This document shows positions 31,751 through 40,501 of a stretch of 64,000 bases of DNA, one piece after another (the first letter of the stretch is position 1; each line of letters opens with the position of its first letter). A program made the position numbers and the translations under genes. The stretch comes from Thiobacillus sp. 65-29. GTDB lineage: Bacteria; Pseudomonadota; Gammaproteobacteria; Burkholderiales; Thiobacillaceae. The notes under the pieces were generated by a model, which ran no database searches, was not told the DNA's origin, and saw nothing but the letters and a program-made list of their open reading frames with translations. Where the stretch lies: assembly GCA_001899775.1 (NCBI GenBank), contig MKWN01000037.1, positions 1 to 64,000 on the forward strand, written 5' to 3'.

Positions 31751-32391
31751 GCTTCGTCCAGACTGAGGGTGTGGAGGGTGAGGACGAGCGTGAGCTCGGG
31801 GCGCATGCTCGCGTCGAGCCGCACTTCGGCCCACTCGAACTGCCAGGGCAGCGCCTCGACGCGCTCCAGATAGGCGACGAGATCGGCGTAGCGGCCAACC
31901 AGGGTGATTTCGAAACCGTGCCGCCAGATGCCGGACGGTGCGGCGCCCTCCCCGCCCGCCGGCCGCAACGGCTGCGGTTCGAGCGAGCGCAGACCGGTGA
32001 CACGCACGCCCGCGCCACCGCGCGCCATCTCGCGCAGCACCTGCGGCATGCGCTCGGGCGGCACCATGGCGCGCATGCGCTGTTCGAGTTCGGTATCGAG
32101 TTCGGCGAGGCGCGCCGTAGCGCGGGCGAGCGCCTCGCGCGCTGCCTGGTCGGGATCATGGGCCGTGCGTGCGCCAAGTTCGCCCTGCTGCGCGGCGAGT
32201 TCCGCGATCGCGGCATCGGCGGCTTCGATACGCGTTTGCGCGGCGGCCCGGCGTGCATTGACGGGGTCGATCAGCAGCAACTGGATCAGGGCGAGCAGCG
32301 CCACGACGAGGGCGGCGAACACGAACAGTCGCTCGCGCAGACTCATGGCGTCGACGCGTACGCGCATGCGTTGCAGGCTCTCAGCGTTCAT
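31735..32391 (-). CDS. mshJ: MSHA biogenesis protein MshJ (PilO/GspM-like)
   Basis: Inner-membrane alignment protein. From ATG 32391 it is 218 aa, with a short cytoplasmic N-terminus, one TM helix near 23-43 (LFVFAALVVALLALIQLLLI), a periplasmic coiled coil rich in Ala/Glu/Arg (about 50-115) and a ferredoxin-like C-terminal domain (WRHGFEITLVGRYADLVAYL). It overlaps the PilN-like gene upstream and mshK downstream. Confidence 0.87.
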   Translation of the reverse strand: MNAESLQRMRVRVDAMSLRERLFVFAALVVALLALIQLLLIDPVNARRAAAQTRIEAADAAIAELAAQQGELGARTAHDPDQAAREALARATARLAELDTELEQRMRAMVPPERMPQVLREMARGGAGVRVTGLRSLEPQPLRPAGGEGAAPSGIWRHGFEITLVGRYADLVAYLERVEALPWQFEWAEVRLDASMRPELTLVLTLHTLSLDEAWLRV

Positions 32392-33010
32392 CGCCCGTCT
32401 CCGTTGCGACCTTCGCCGGCACACCGGCGACGAGGGTGAAATCGACCTGGCCGGGCGCGCTGGTCTGCGCCTGCGCCGGTGCCACCTGCATGGCGGAAAA
32501 ACGCATGCCGGCAAACGGCGCCTGCCGGCCGAGCTGGTCGAGGTAGGCGCTCAGCAGGCGCGCCTCCAGCGCCGAGCCGTTCAAGGCGACGTGGCCGGGC
32601 GCAAGGGTAAAACCATTCAACCACACGCCGTCGACACGGCCGTGCGCGAGCGCCCGCAGGCGCGCCGCAAAGCCGCTGGATACGGTGCCAGGCGTGGCAC
32701 CGAGCGACGCGCGCAGCGCCTCGCGCGCGGCCACCTGCGCCTCGATGGCACGTGCACGCTCGGTGACGAGCTTGCTGGCAGGGCGCGCGGCCGCCGCGGC
32801 CTGCGCGTCGAACGCCTGCTGGGCGGCAGCCTGCCCGGCTTCACGCGCGGCGGCACGCGTTTCGTCGGCGGCAGCGCGGGCATGCAGCCAGGCGGTCCAC
32901 GCAAGCGCGACGACGAGCGCGAAGCCGGCGCCGAACGCCATCTCGCGCAGGCCGAAGGCGTAGCGCTTCTTCAACAGCAGCGGGTTGATGAGGTTGATTT
33001 GTTGGCTCAT
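32381..33010 (-). CDS. PilN-like MSHA protein (MshI2)
   Basis: A 209-aa inner-membrane protein beginning SQQINLINPLLLKKRYAFGL; the QINLxNP motif is the PilN signature that binds PilM-type proteins. One TM helix (about 24-43) is followed by a long Ala-rich coiled coil and a periplasmic PilN fold. It is placed directly after mshI (PilM-like), overlapping by 4 bp, so the two probably work as a PilM-PilN pair. Confidence 0.87.
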   Translation of the reverse strand: MSQQINLINPLLLKKRYAFGLREMAFGAGFALVVALAWTAWLHARAAADETRAAAREAGQAAAQQAFDAQAAAAARPASKLVTERARAIEAQVAAREALRASLGATPGTVSSGFAARLRALAHGRVDGVWLNGFTLAPGHVALNGSALEARLLSAYLDQLGRQAPFAGMRFSAMQVAPAQAQTSAPGQVDFTLVAGVPAKVATETGDER

Positions 33011-33915
33011 GGCTGCGTGTCTTCCCGGCGCAGCGCGGCACCGATGGCATGAAAGCAGGCCGGCGGCAGCGCGGCGACATCAGGCAGCGCGCTGGTGTCG
33101 AGGACTTCGGCGAGCGACAGAACCTCGACCGGCAGGGCGAGATTGGCAGCGAGCCCCTCGCGCAGCCGTTCGACCTGTGCGAGCGGGGCGAGCAGCAGGC
33201 GGTCCACCGGAATGCCGCCGAACTGACGGTCGAAATGATCGAGTGTGCGCTGGATTTCCAGCGTGGGGCGTTCGAGCGCGGCGCCCAGGTCGCCGCCGTC
33301 GAGAATCGCCGGATTCACCGCCAGCGTGCGCGCCATGCACAGTTCGCCGTCGAGCGAGAGGGTGAGCAGGCCACCCGACTCGATGAAGGAGAAGATCGCC
33401 AGTGCACGGCCGGGCTTTTCCAGGCGCGCGGCGATGTTGCGCTGCGCGGTTTCGATGATGTCGATGATCTTGAGATCGAGACCGGCCGCCAGCGCGAGCG
33501 CGGTTTCGTCCGCCAGCAGGGTGTTGCGCGCGGCGACGGCGAACAACTGGCGCACATGGCTGAGGTGTTCGGGATGCGGCACGGCGAGCACGTCGAAGGT
33601 GCCGTCGTCGGCATGAAAATCGAGCTGGTCCTGGATCTGCCAGCGCACGGCTGCCTTGAGTTCGTCCGCCGGCACATTGGGGGCGTCGACCAGGCGCAGG
33701 CGGTAGTCGGCCGCCCGCAATACCAGACTTGCTGGCCCCCGCGCGTGCAGGTTCGCCAGCGCCTCACGCCAGTTCTCCCCTGCCACCGCCACCTCGCCAG
33801 CGGCGAGCAGCCGGGGCACCGCGACGCGACGGTCGACGCGCGCGTAGGCGATGCGATCCGCCAGACGCAGGTATGCGGTGAGACCCCCTTCGGCTTTCCG
33901 GCGAAAGAAACGCAT
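33007..33915 (-). CDS. mshI: MSHA biogenesis protein MshI (PilM-like)
   Basis: Cytoplasmic actin-fold protein of the assembly platform. From ATG 33915 it is 302 aa, starting MRFFRRKAEGGLTAYLRLAD. Parts of the PilM/ASKHA fold include LKAAVRWQIQDQLDFHADDG and LAIFSFIESGGLLTLSLDGE. It is the first gene of the I-I2-J-K-L-M-N block. The 114-bp upstream gap includes alternating CGCGCAC/GTGTG sequence but no clear promoter. Confidence 0.85.
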   Translation of the reverse strand: MRFFRRKAEGGLTAYLRLADRIAYARVDRRVAVPRLLAAGEVAVAGENWREALANLHARGPASLVLRAADYRLRLVDAPNVPADELKAAVRWQIQDQLDFHADDGTFDVLAVPHPEHLSHVRQLFAVAARNTLLADETALALAAGLDLKIIDIIETAQRNIAARLEKPGRALAIFSFIESGGLLTLSLDGELCMARTLAVNPAILDGGDLGAALERPTLEIQRTLDHFDRQFGGIPVDRLLLAPLAQVERLREGLAANLALPVEVLSLAEVLDTSALPDVAALPPACFHAIGAALRREDTQP

Positions 33916-34029
33916 GAGATTTTTGGCGCAAGCCCCTAATAATTCGACGAATACTACAACCAAACCCACCCGCGCACGCGTGTGCCGCGCACAACTGTGC
34001 GATTCACCCCACACTCGGGCCGGCGCCCC

Positions 34030-36255
34030 TCAGTACATCTCGCGCATGTAGATCAGGCGCCGGCTGCCGCGATAGAGGCCGAAGCTCGCCCGCGCGACGG
34101 GATCGTTGTCCCAGGTCGTGCCGGGCGCCCACTTCCCCTGCAGGTAGGACATCCCCGCACCCGCCGCAACGCAATGGGTGCCGCCGGGCGGATCGCTGCC
34201 GAGGTCGATGCACAGATCGACGCTGCCGCTGTTGCCGGCCCCCGGCGCGGAAAGCCGCAGGTTGCCACGGCCGGCCTTGAAACGCCCGGATAGCGTCACC
34301 GTCGTCTCGGGGCTGTTCAGATCGCGCTGCCAGTTGCCGAGCGCCACGTCGGCCGCGGAAAGCTGGGTGCAGAAATCCGCCGTATTGAGCACGAATCCGC
34401 TGCCGTTCCAATAGCGGGTTTCGATCGGCACCGGCAGGCCGAGCAGCTCGGAACCGTGGGCATTGGACAGAACCAGCTGACCAAAACGGATTTGATTGCC
34501 GGCGTCGAAGGCGATATCCGGAAACTGCGCGGGGACCGCCGTGTCGATGGTACCGTTGCCCGACACGCTGTTCTCGGCGATGTCCTGAACGCTCATCGAC
34601 AGGGTGATATCGGCCAGGAAGGGGGCGACCGGGCTTGAGCGCACAAAGGCGAGTTCGTCGGTGGGGTTGGCCGTCATGGTGCCCTTTCCACCGCCGGCCC
34701 CGGTGACGGTCGGTGTCCCAAGAAGGCTGATGTCCAGCGTACCCGTGACCACTGTATAGGTCTGTACGGTACCGAGCGGTACCAGTTTCCACAGCGGGCC
34801 CGCATAGTTGAGCGTGAGCGCGCCACCGGCATTTTTCGCCATGATGGTGGCCTGCGGCAGCGTGACGTAGCCGAACGGCTGGCCGACGTAGGTAAAGGAA
34901 CGGACGGGACAGGTGGCGTCGTTGAAAGTCCTGAACTGGGGTACGCTGGCGGTGGCGAGATCGAAATGATCGGGAACGAAGCGGCCTACACCGAATGGCG
35001 CCGATTCGATCTGGCGCTCGGCAATGCTGGAACCGTCGCCAGCGTCGACCGCGGTAAAGGCCGTATCCACGAGTTTCATGGTGAACGCGCCAACCTCGCC
35101 ATAGGTGGCGCTGTCGCTCGTCAACGTGCCGGAAGACGTGGTCCAGACACCGGCAGCGAGTATGCCCGGTGCGCAAGCACTGGCCGGCAGCAGGCAGCTT
35201 ACGAAACTGGCGAGCGGATTTCCGGTGTAGTGTGCCGTAGGCGTGCCGACGGCGTTGTAGGCCGTGGCGCGCAGGCTGAATGGGCGCCCTGCCCGATGCA
35301 CGACACCGCCGCTCGCGGCCAGATTGTCGAGTGTGCGGCCCGTGCCGGCACTGGCGCTGTCGGCATCGCTTGCCGACAGATTGCCGAAGCTCGCCGGACG
35401 AATGGCGAGCGCGTCAGCGGAGCACGCGACGATGCTGGGGGCGCCCGTCGCCGGATAGCTCATGCGCACGCGCACGTTGGGCCAGGCTTCCGGCTCGCTG
35501 ATGCTCCCAAGCGTCTTGCGGCCATGGTCGGCTGCGCTGAAAGCCAAGGTACCGAGGTTGCGGATCGTCGCATGCGAGGCGCAGGCAACGCCGCTCGTCG
35601 CGTCGACCAGCTCGACCTTGACGCTGCCGGCGAACGCCGCCTGCACCGCAGTGCCGGCACTGTCGAGTGCGACGACGTCGATGGCGAAGGCATTCGCGGC
35701 GACCTTGGTGCGAATCACGCCTGACGTGCTTCCCGCGGGTGTACCGGTTTCGAAGGCATTGAAACCGCCGGGAGCGGTCGGCGCCCCGGTGACGGTCAGC
35801 GTGGCCGTGGCCGGACCTACCGAACCGGCACTCGACGTCACCGTTCCGGTACTGTTCACGTAGCTCCCGGCGATGCTCGACGTGACCGACACGCTGACGC
35901 TGCATGACTGGTTCCCCGTGATGCTTCCACCCGTCAGCCTGAGCGACGTGCCGTTCGGCGCGGCTGTCACGCTGCCGCCGCAGGTGTTGACCACATTGGG
36001 TGCCGCGGCATTTTTCAGATTCGCCGGATATGTGTCGGTAAAGGTGATGTTCGATGCGCCCCCGGGGGGTGGCCGGTTCTGAATGATGATGGTGAGTGTC
36101 GAATTCCCTCCCGTGGCGATCGTATCCGGGCTGAAACTCTTGGTCACTGAGACGAGGTCGGCATCGGCATGCGGCACCAGGCCAAGCAACAGCACCAGGA
36201 TCGCAAGCCAGGTGCCGAGACGGTCGATGCAGTGCAGAGGGTATCCGGTATTCAT
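34030..36255 (-). CDS. mshQ: MshQ-like secreted pilus-associated protein
   Basis: A large secreted protein of 741 aa with a signal peptide near residues 14-33 (WLAILVLLLGLVPHADA). A DUF11/conserved-repeat-like beta domain follows (VTKSFSPDTIATGGNSTLTI; SNITFTDTYPANL). The rest is an extended DUF6701-type MshQ region with paired cysteines and ends with SFGLYRGSRRLIYMREMY. It is the last gene of the E-to-Q block and overlaps mshP by 4 bp. The presumed role is an adhesin or tip component of the MSHA pilus, inferred from family and size. Confidence 0.85.
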   Translation of the reverse strand: MNTGYPLHCIDRLGTWLAILVLLLGLVPHADADLVSVTKSFSPDTIATGGNSTLTIIIQNRPPPGGASNITFTDTYPANLKNAAAPNVVNTCGGSVTAAPNGTSLRLTGGSITGNQSCSVSVSVTSSIAGSYVNSTGTVTSSAGSVGPATATLTVTGAPTAPGGFNAFETGTPAGSTSGVIRTKVAANAFAIDVVALDSAGTAVQAAFAGSVKVELVDATSGVACASHATIRNLGTLAFSAADHGRKTLGSISEPEAWPNVRVRMSYPATGAPSIVACSADALAIRPASFGNLSASDADSASAGTGRTLDNLAASGGVVHRAGRPFSLRATAYNAVGTPTAHYTGNPLASFVSCLLPASACAPGILAAGVWTTSSGTLTSDSATYGEVGAFTMKLVDTAFTAVDAGDGSSIAERQIESAPFGVGRFVPDHFDLATASVPQFRTFNDATCPVRSFTYVGQPFGYVTLPQATIMAKNAGGALTLNYAGPLWKLVPLGTVQTYTVVTGTLDISLLGTPTVTGAGGGKGTMTANPTDELAFVRSSPVAPFLADITLSMSVQDIAENSVSGNGTIDTAVPAQFPDIAFDAGNQIRFGQLVLSNAHGSELLGLPVPIETRYWNGSGFVLNTADFCTQLSAADVALGNWQRDLNSPETTVTLSGRFKAGRGNLRLSAPGAGNSGSVDLCIDLGSDPPGGTHCVAAGAGMSYLQGKWAPGTTWDNDPVARASFGLYRGSRRLIYMREMY

Positions 36256-36677
36256 TTCGCAAACACCGCTTCGATGCGTCGTTCGACGTAATCCGGCTCA
36301 CCCGCCGCGCCGGCCGTCGCCGTGGACCTGATCTGATAGACGGAAACGGTTTCCGCACCATCACTCACGTCGCTGCGCCGGCATTCGACGGTGACGGAGA
36401 AAAGCCCGAGCGTCGCACCCAGAGTGAGAGTGGACGGTGAAGGTGGACAGGGTGTGGCGGGTCCGGGTGGAACGATCACCTGCCACGCCGCCCACTCGAT
36501 GCCGGCGCGCGCGGCCTGGTAGGCGCGCGCGCTGTGCACGTCGAGTGCGGCGGCGAGGTGGCTGGTGCGCGACAGCGTGACCAGGTAGGCGCCCAGCGCG
36601 GCCAGCACCACCAGCAGAAAGATCGCGGAAGGAAGCGCGAAGCCGCGTCCGGCGCGGCGGAGCATGGTGCGTGTCAT
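36252..36677 (-). CDS. mshP: MSHA minor pilin-like protein MshP
   Basis: A 141-aa PilX-type protein: MTRTMLRRAGRG then a hydrophobic helix, FALPSAIFLLVVLAALGAYL. Cleavage is expected after Gly12, and the +5 Glu of major pilins is absent, as in MshP. It has YQAARAGIEWAAWQV, a conserved PilX/MshP segment, and two cysteines. It is between mshO and mshQ with 4-bp overlaps on both sides. Confidence 0.85.
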   Translation of the reverse strand: MTRTMLRRAGRGFALPSAIFLLVVLAALGAYLVTLSRTSHLAAALDVHSARAYQAARAGIEWAAWQVIVPPGPATPCPPSPSTLTLGATLGLFSVTVECRRSDVSDGAETVSVYQIRSTATAGAAGEPDYVERRIEAVFAK

Positions 36678-37477
36678 GGCTGGTTCACCACCTGGGTCGC
36701 GGCGTAGAGGCGCGCGCTTTCGTTGTCGCGCGTGAGCGTGAGGGTGACGCTGACCAGTCCGCCACGCTCGGTGACGCCCGGTTCATAGGTGATGCGACAG
36801 GCACTGACACCGTCGGCAAGCAGCGCGCTGGGCGTCGCCGCGGCAAAGCTCGTCGGCTGCGCCGCGCCGACCGCATAGCCCCAGTAGCGGGTGAGCGTAT
36901 GCGCGGCGGGGTCGCATACGTAGCTCACCGGACCTTCGACGACATAAAAACGGCTGCCCGGCGAAGCGAGTGGAAAGAGCTTGGCGGCGATGTTGAGGGT
37001 CGTCGCGCTGCCGCTCGCACCCGTATACGCAGCCAGGGTTTCGCCCGCCCAGGCGTCGGCGCCGGGTATGCCGAGGTTGTAGACCGCGATCATGTCCCCG
37101 GCGCGCATGACGATGGCCGGTCCCAGCACGTCGAAGCTGCTGTCGGCGGCAGTGAAGTCGAGGATGTCGCCGCCGCCTTCGGCGCGGTAGCGCCCGCCCG
37201 TGCGGGTGGCGAGGAATTCCAGATAGGTGACGCCGCCCACCTCGACCACCCGCACGCTGTTGGGCAGCGCCAGACGGATGTCGCGCCCGATGCGGCGCAG
37301 CGCGGTGTCGGCCGCATCGGCGAGGCGCGCGCGGCGATCCTGCGCCACGTAGCTCTCCAGCGGTGCGCGCAGGAACACCGCGACCATGGCACCGACGATC
37401 GCGGTGACCGCCATGACGATGACGAGTTCGACCAGGCTGAAGCCGGCGGCGCGGACGGGTTCACAGATTCGGCGCAT
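36674..37477 (-). CDS. mshO: MSHA minor prepilin MshO (PilW/GspJ type)
   Basis: A 267-aa type IV prepilin. The leader MRRICEPVRAAG is followed by the N-methylated helix FSLVELVIVMAVTAIVGAMV with Glu at +5. The C-terminal globular part has AADTALRRIGRDIRLALPNS, typical of PilW/GspJ-like minor pilins. It overlaps mshD by 17 bp and mshP by 4 bp. Confidence 0.88.
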   Translation of the reverse strand: MRRICEPVRAAGFSLVELVIVMAVTAIVGAMVAVFLRAPLESYVAQDRRARLADAADTALRRIGRDIRLALPNSVRVVEVGGVTYLEFLATRTGGRYRAEGGGDILDFTAADSSFDVLGPAIVMRAGDMIAVYNLGIPGADAWAGETLAAYTGASGSATTLNIAAKLFPLASPGSRFYVVEGPVSYVCDPAAHTLTRYWGYAVGAAQPTSFAAATPSALLADGVSACRITYEPGVTERGGLVSVTLTLTRDNESARLYAATQVVNQP

Positions 37478-38078
37478 GGCGGGTGCGGTAGCCGGACAGG
37501 CTGAGACTGTGATTGCCGGGACCGGTCGCGGTCACCGTGACGAGCAGGGTCTCGCCCGCGGGAATGCCGTTGAAGATCCCGGCGGGGACGACGCTGACGG
37601 TGGCGGAATAGGCATCCAGTCCGGCCACGACATCGCCGGCAAGGTCGGCGATGCCGGTCATGGCGAAGCCGTCATAATCATTGACGTTGTCGAAGGGGCG
37701 CGTGGCAGCGTAACGTGATTCGCCTGCCTCCGGCCCGCTGGTCTCGGGTGTCGCGCAGTCGGCGGCGCTGGTGGCGGTTTCGGTATTGGGGTCGTCCGGA
37801 TCGCAATACGTGAAGGGTTTGGCCAGCACTTCTTCCAGCAGCGACTCGGCGATGGCCTGCACCTGCTTGCGCACCACCGGGTCGGCGCTGGCGCGCGTGC
37901 TGGTGCTGTAGACCGTCAGCAGGCCGGCGACGGCGATGCCGACCACGACGATGAACACCAGAAGTTCGATGAGGCTGATGCCGTGCTGGGTAAATTCGGC
38001 ACGCGAGCGAACGGCTCGCACCGCCTGTGCCAAGCACCTGGACCGCGGCAGTCGCCGGGGCGACGGTCTAATGAACAT
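37461..38078 (-). CDS. mshD: MSHA minor prepilin MshD (PilV/GspI type)
   Basis: From ATG 38078 it is 205 aa. It has an unusually long basic leader (about 34 residues, MFIRPSPRRLPRSRCLAQAV ...) before HG|ISLIELLVFIVVVGIAVAGL, with Glu at +5. QVQAIAESLLEEVLAKPFTY is typical of PilV/MshD proteins. The start overlaps the end of mshC by 11 bp. The long leader suggests that a later start is possible, but no other good ATG precedes the prepilin motif. Confidence 0.85.
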   Translation of the reverse strand: MFIRPSPRRLPRSRCLAQAVRAVRSRAEFTQHGISLIELLVFIVVVGIAVAGLLTVYSTSTRASADPVVRKQVQAIAESLLEEVLAKPFTYCDPDDPNTETATSAADCATPETSGPEAGESRYAATRPFDNVNDYDGFAMTGIADLAGDVVAGLDAYSATVSVVPAGIFNGIPAGETLLVTVTATGPGNHSLSLSGYRTRHAPNL

Positions 38079-38517
38079 AGCCCGTCTCCCGTTCCACCCG
38101 CACGCGGTAGGTGCCGGCGCCGTTGACCAGGATATCGAGAGTGGCCGCGATATCGGGACGCCCTCCGGCGTCGAAGCCGAGCGTCGTCGCGGGGCTGAGC
38201 ACCACACCGGCCGGCGCGGTGACGGCGTAGGGTTTCTCCCCACCCGGGCCGGGGGCAGGCGTGGTGCAGGGGGCCGCCGCCAGGTAGCACAGACTGGCCT
38301 GTCCGGCAGTGACCTGAACGAACACGTCGCGGCGCTGCGCCACCGCGAGCTTTTGCGCGTAGCGGACCGTGGCCGCGAGCTGATCGGCGTAGCCGCGGCT
38401 GTCGAAGCCGTTGCGCCCCACCAGACGCGGCATGGCCACCGCCGCAAGAATGCCGGCGATGGCCATGACGACAATGAGTTCGACGAGGGTAAAGCCGTGG
38501 ACCGGACGCGCGCTCAC
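38068..38517 (-). CDS. mshC: MSHA minor prepilin MshC (GspH type)
   Basis: A 149-aa prepilin starting with GTG at 38517. The leader MSARPVHG precedes FTLVELIVVMAIAGILAAVA, with Glu at +5. YADQLAATVRYAQKLAVAQR matches GspH/FimT-like minor pilins. It starts 16 bp after mshA and overlaps mshD. Confidence 0.87.
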   Translation of the reverse strand: MSARPVHGFTLVELIVVMAIAGILAAVAMPRLVGRNGFDSRGYADQLAATVRYAQKLAVAQRRDVFVQVTAGQASLCYLAAAPCTTPAPGPGGEKPYAVTAPAGVVLSPATTLGFDAGGRPDIAATLDILVNGAGTYRVRVERETGYVH

Positions 38518-38533
38518 GGCATCGGCCAGGAAC

Positions 38534-39103
38534 TCAGCAACCCGTGGTCGTCACCGCGCTGACGACGGGTGCCGCGTTCGCCGCGGGGGCCGTGTAGGTG
38601 AACGAGCAGTTCGCCGGGGCACTGCCGCCGCTCACAAGGATGGTGATGACCGCGCCAGCCCCCCCGCCGCCGCCTGCGAGACGGTAGCCTTCCGGTGCGA
38701 GTGCGGTATTCGCGGTGGCAACGGTGGTACCGGCCGGGAAGAAAGTCGAGGTCAGGCCACTCGCGTTGACGATACCCATCACGTTGGCGGTGGGATAGGT
38801 GTTGAGGATCTGCACCAGGCCGCTTTCCGTACACAGGTTGGTGGTGTTGTTGGCCGGGCTGGCGCCAAAGCCGGTAGTAACCGGGCAGGCTACCGTATCG
38901 GCCACACCGCCGCGCGCCAGCGCGGTGCCGTGAACCATTGCCGCAGCTGCCTGCACCGCGCCGCGCGCCGCATTGAGCTTGGCGATGCGGGCGTCGCGCT
39001 GGATATTGGTGAAACGCGGCAGGGCCACCGCGGCAAGAATGCCGAGGATGACAATGACGACGATCAGCTCGATCATGGTGAAACCGTGTTGCCTGGTTTT
39101 CAT
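38534..39103 (-). CDS. mshA: MSHA-type pilin MshA
   Basis: Probable major structural pilin. From ATG 39103, with TGGAG upstream, it is 189 aa. The short leader MKTRQHG precedes the pilin helix FTMIELIVVIVILGILAAVA with Glu at +5. The C-terminal domain has four cysteines (VACPV, NLCTES, NCSFTY and a terminal GC) suited to two disulfides. It is the first prepilin gene after mshE-mshG and has its own 171-bp upstream gap with a strong hairpin. A second pilin gene (mshB) is not seen. Confidence 0.87.
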   Translation of the reverse strand: MKTRQHGFTMIELIVVIVILGILAAVALPRFTNIQRDARIAKLNAARGAVQAAAAMVHGTALARGGVADTVACPVTTGFGASPANNTTNLCTESGLVQILNTYPTANVMGIVNASGLTSTFFPAGTTVATANTALAPEGYRLAGGGGGAGAVITILVSGGSAPANCSFTYTAPAANAAPVVSAVTTTGC

Positions 39104-39221
39104 TTTGGTCTCCACAGGTTGGGGGTCGGATGACAGGCAAGTTTCGGGCCCGTTGCTGCAAATTTCGGCACATGGCGCCAGAACTTTATAGGCTTCACGG
39201 TTTTTTTCATTGTGGCGGGCC

Positions 39222-39246
39222 CATCGCCGCCACCGGCGGCGATGGC
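39222..39246. other. perfect 11-bp hairpin between mshG and mshA
   Basis: CCATCGCCGCC (39222-39232) pairs with GGCGGCGATGG (39236-39246) across a 3-nt loop. Read on the minus strand it lies just after mshG and before mshA. It is followed by an A-rich stretch rather than a U run, so it is not a standard terminator. It may stabilise or separate the pilin message from mshEG. An AT-rich stretch (about 39190-39212) nearer mshA could hold a promoter. Confidence 0.5.
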
Positions 39247-39274
39247 CGCGCGGACGCGGTTGCTGCATGGGGCC

Positions 39275-40501
39275 TCACTTGATCGCGACGCGTGCGAGAT
39301 CCCACATGGGCAGGAACACGCCGAGCGCCAGCACGAGCACGACGGCCCCCAGGGCGACGACGATGATCGGCTCGATGCGTGCGGCGAGGGTCTTGATTTC
39401 GTAATCCACCTCGCGTTCGTACATTTCCGCGACTTCCTGCATGAGTTCGTCCATGCTGCCGGTTTCCTCGCCGACGGCGATCATCTGCAGCACGACGGGA
39501 TTGAACACGCGCGTGGCCTGGGCGGTGCGCAGCACCGATTCGCCGCGCTCGATGCCGTTGCGCATCTGTTCGATACGCGAGGCGATCCAGGCGTTGTCGC
39601 TGACTTCGGCGACGACCGCCAGTGCCTGCGCGGCAGGAATGCCGCTTCTCAGGGAAAGCGCGAGGCTGCGGGCAAAGCGCGCGAGCGTACTACGCAGCAC
39701 GATGGACCCGGTGAGCGGCAGGCGCAGCTTGAAACGGTCCCAGACGAGCCGCCCGCTGTCGCTCGCGCGCCACAGACGGAAACCGGCGATGGCGCCCGCC
39801 AGCGCGGCGAGCAGGAGCCAGCCGTAGTCGAGGGTGAAGCGTGAGGTGCCGATGAGGATCCTCGTCATCAGCGGCAGCTCCGCGCCGAGCCCCGCGTACA
39901 CCTTGGCGAAGGCCGGAATGACGAAGACGTTGATGACGGCGATGGCGGCCGCCATGGCGATGACGACGAAGATCGGATAGCGCAGGGCCTCCTTGATGCG
40001 CGCACGCGTTTCGCGTTCGAATTCGAGGTACTCGAACATGCGCAGAAGGATTTCCTCCAGCCGGCCGGTGGCCTCGCCGATGCGCACCATCGCCACGTAG
40101 AAGGGCGAGAACACCTGCGGATGCTGGCGCATCGCGGCAGACAGGTCACGCCCCGCCTCGAGTGCGGTCTTGAGCGCTTCGATCACGCGTTTGAACGCGA
40201 CGTTGACGGTCGACTCGGCCAAGCCGTCGAGCGCACGCAGAATGGGCACTCCGGCGCGCATCAGGGTGTAGAGCTGACGCGAGAACAGCTGCACGTCGAT
40301 GGGCTTGACCACGGGCGCGAACAGCGCGAACGGCGCACCGCCGGCGCCGCGCCGCTCGGCGCGGTCGCTCTCGGTGATGCTGACCGGTGTGATGCCGCTC
40401 CGGACGAGATAGCTCGCGCAGGCGACGGCGCTTTCACCGTCGAATACCCCGCGCACGGCGTCACCGCCTTGTGCCCGTCCGGTATAGACGAACTGAGGCA
40501 T
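39275..40501 (-). CDS. mshG: MSHA inner-membrane platform protein MshG (GspF family)
   Basis: Polytopic platform protein on which the assembly ATPase acts. The 408-aa protein has two GspF repeats (VQLFSRQLYTLMRAGVPILR ... and IVLRSTLARFARSLALSLRS ...) and three main TM segments (about 170-190, 215-240 and 375-398). It begins with the short QFVYTGRAQGGDAVRG domain. Its start overlaps the mshE stop. Confidence 0.93.
   Translation of the reverse strand: MPQFVYTGRAQGGDAVRGVFDGESAVACASYLVRSGITPVSITESDRAERRGAGGAPFALFAPVVKPIDVQLFSRQLYTLMRAGVPILRALDGLAESTVNVAFKRVIEALKTALEAGRDLSAAMRQHPQVFSPFYVAMVRIGEATGRLEEILLRMFEYLEFERETRARIKEALRYPIFVVIAMAAAIAVINVFVIPAFAKVYAGLGAELPLMTRILIGTSRFTLDYGWLLLAALAGAIAGFRLWRASDSGRLVWDRFKLRLPLTGSIVLRSTLARFARSLALSLRSGIPAAQALAVVAEVSDNAWIASRIEQMRNGIERGESVLRTAQATRVFNPVVLQMIAVGEETGSMDELMQEVAEMYEREVDYEIKTLAARIEPIIVVALGAVVLVLALGVFLPMWDLARVAIK

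Noticed and set aside
39111-39210. Possible sigma-54 promoter for mshA
   Set aside because: A TTGCA-like -12 is present, but the GG of the -24 element is missing at the right distance.
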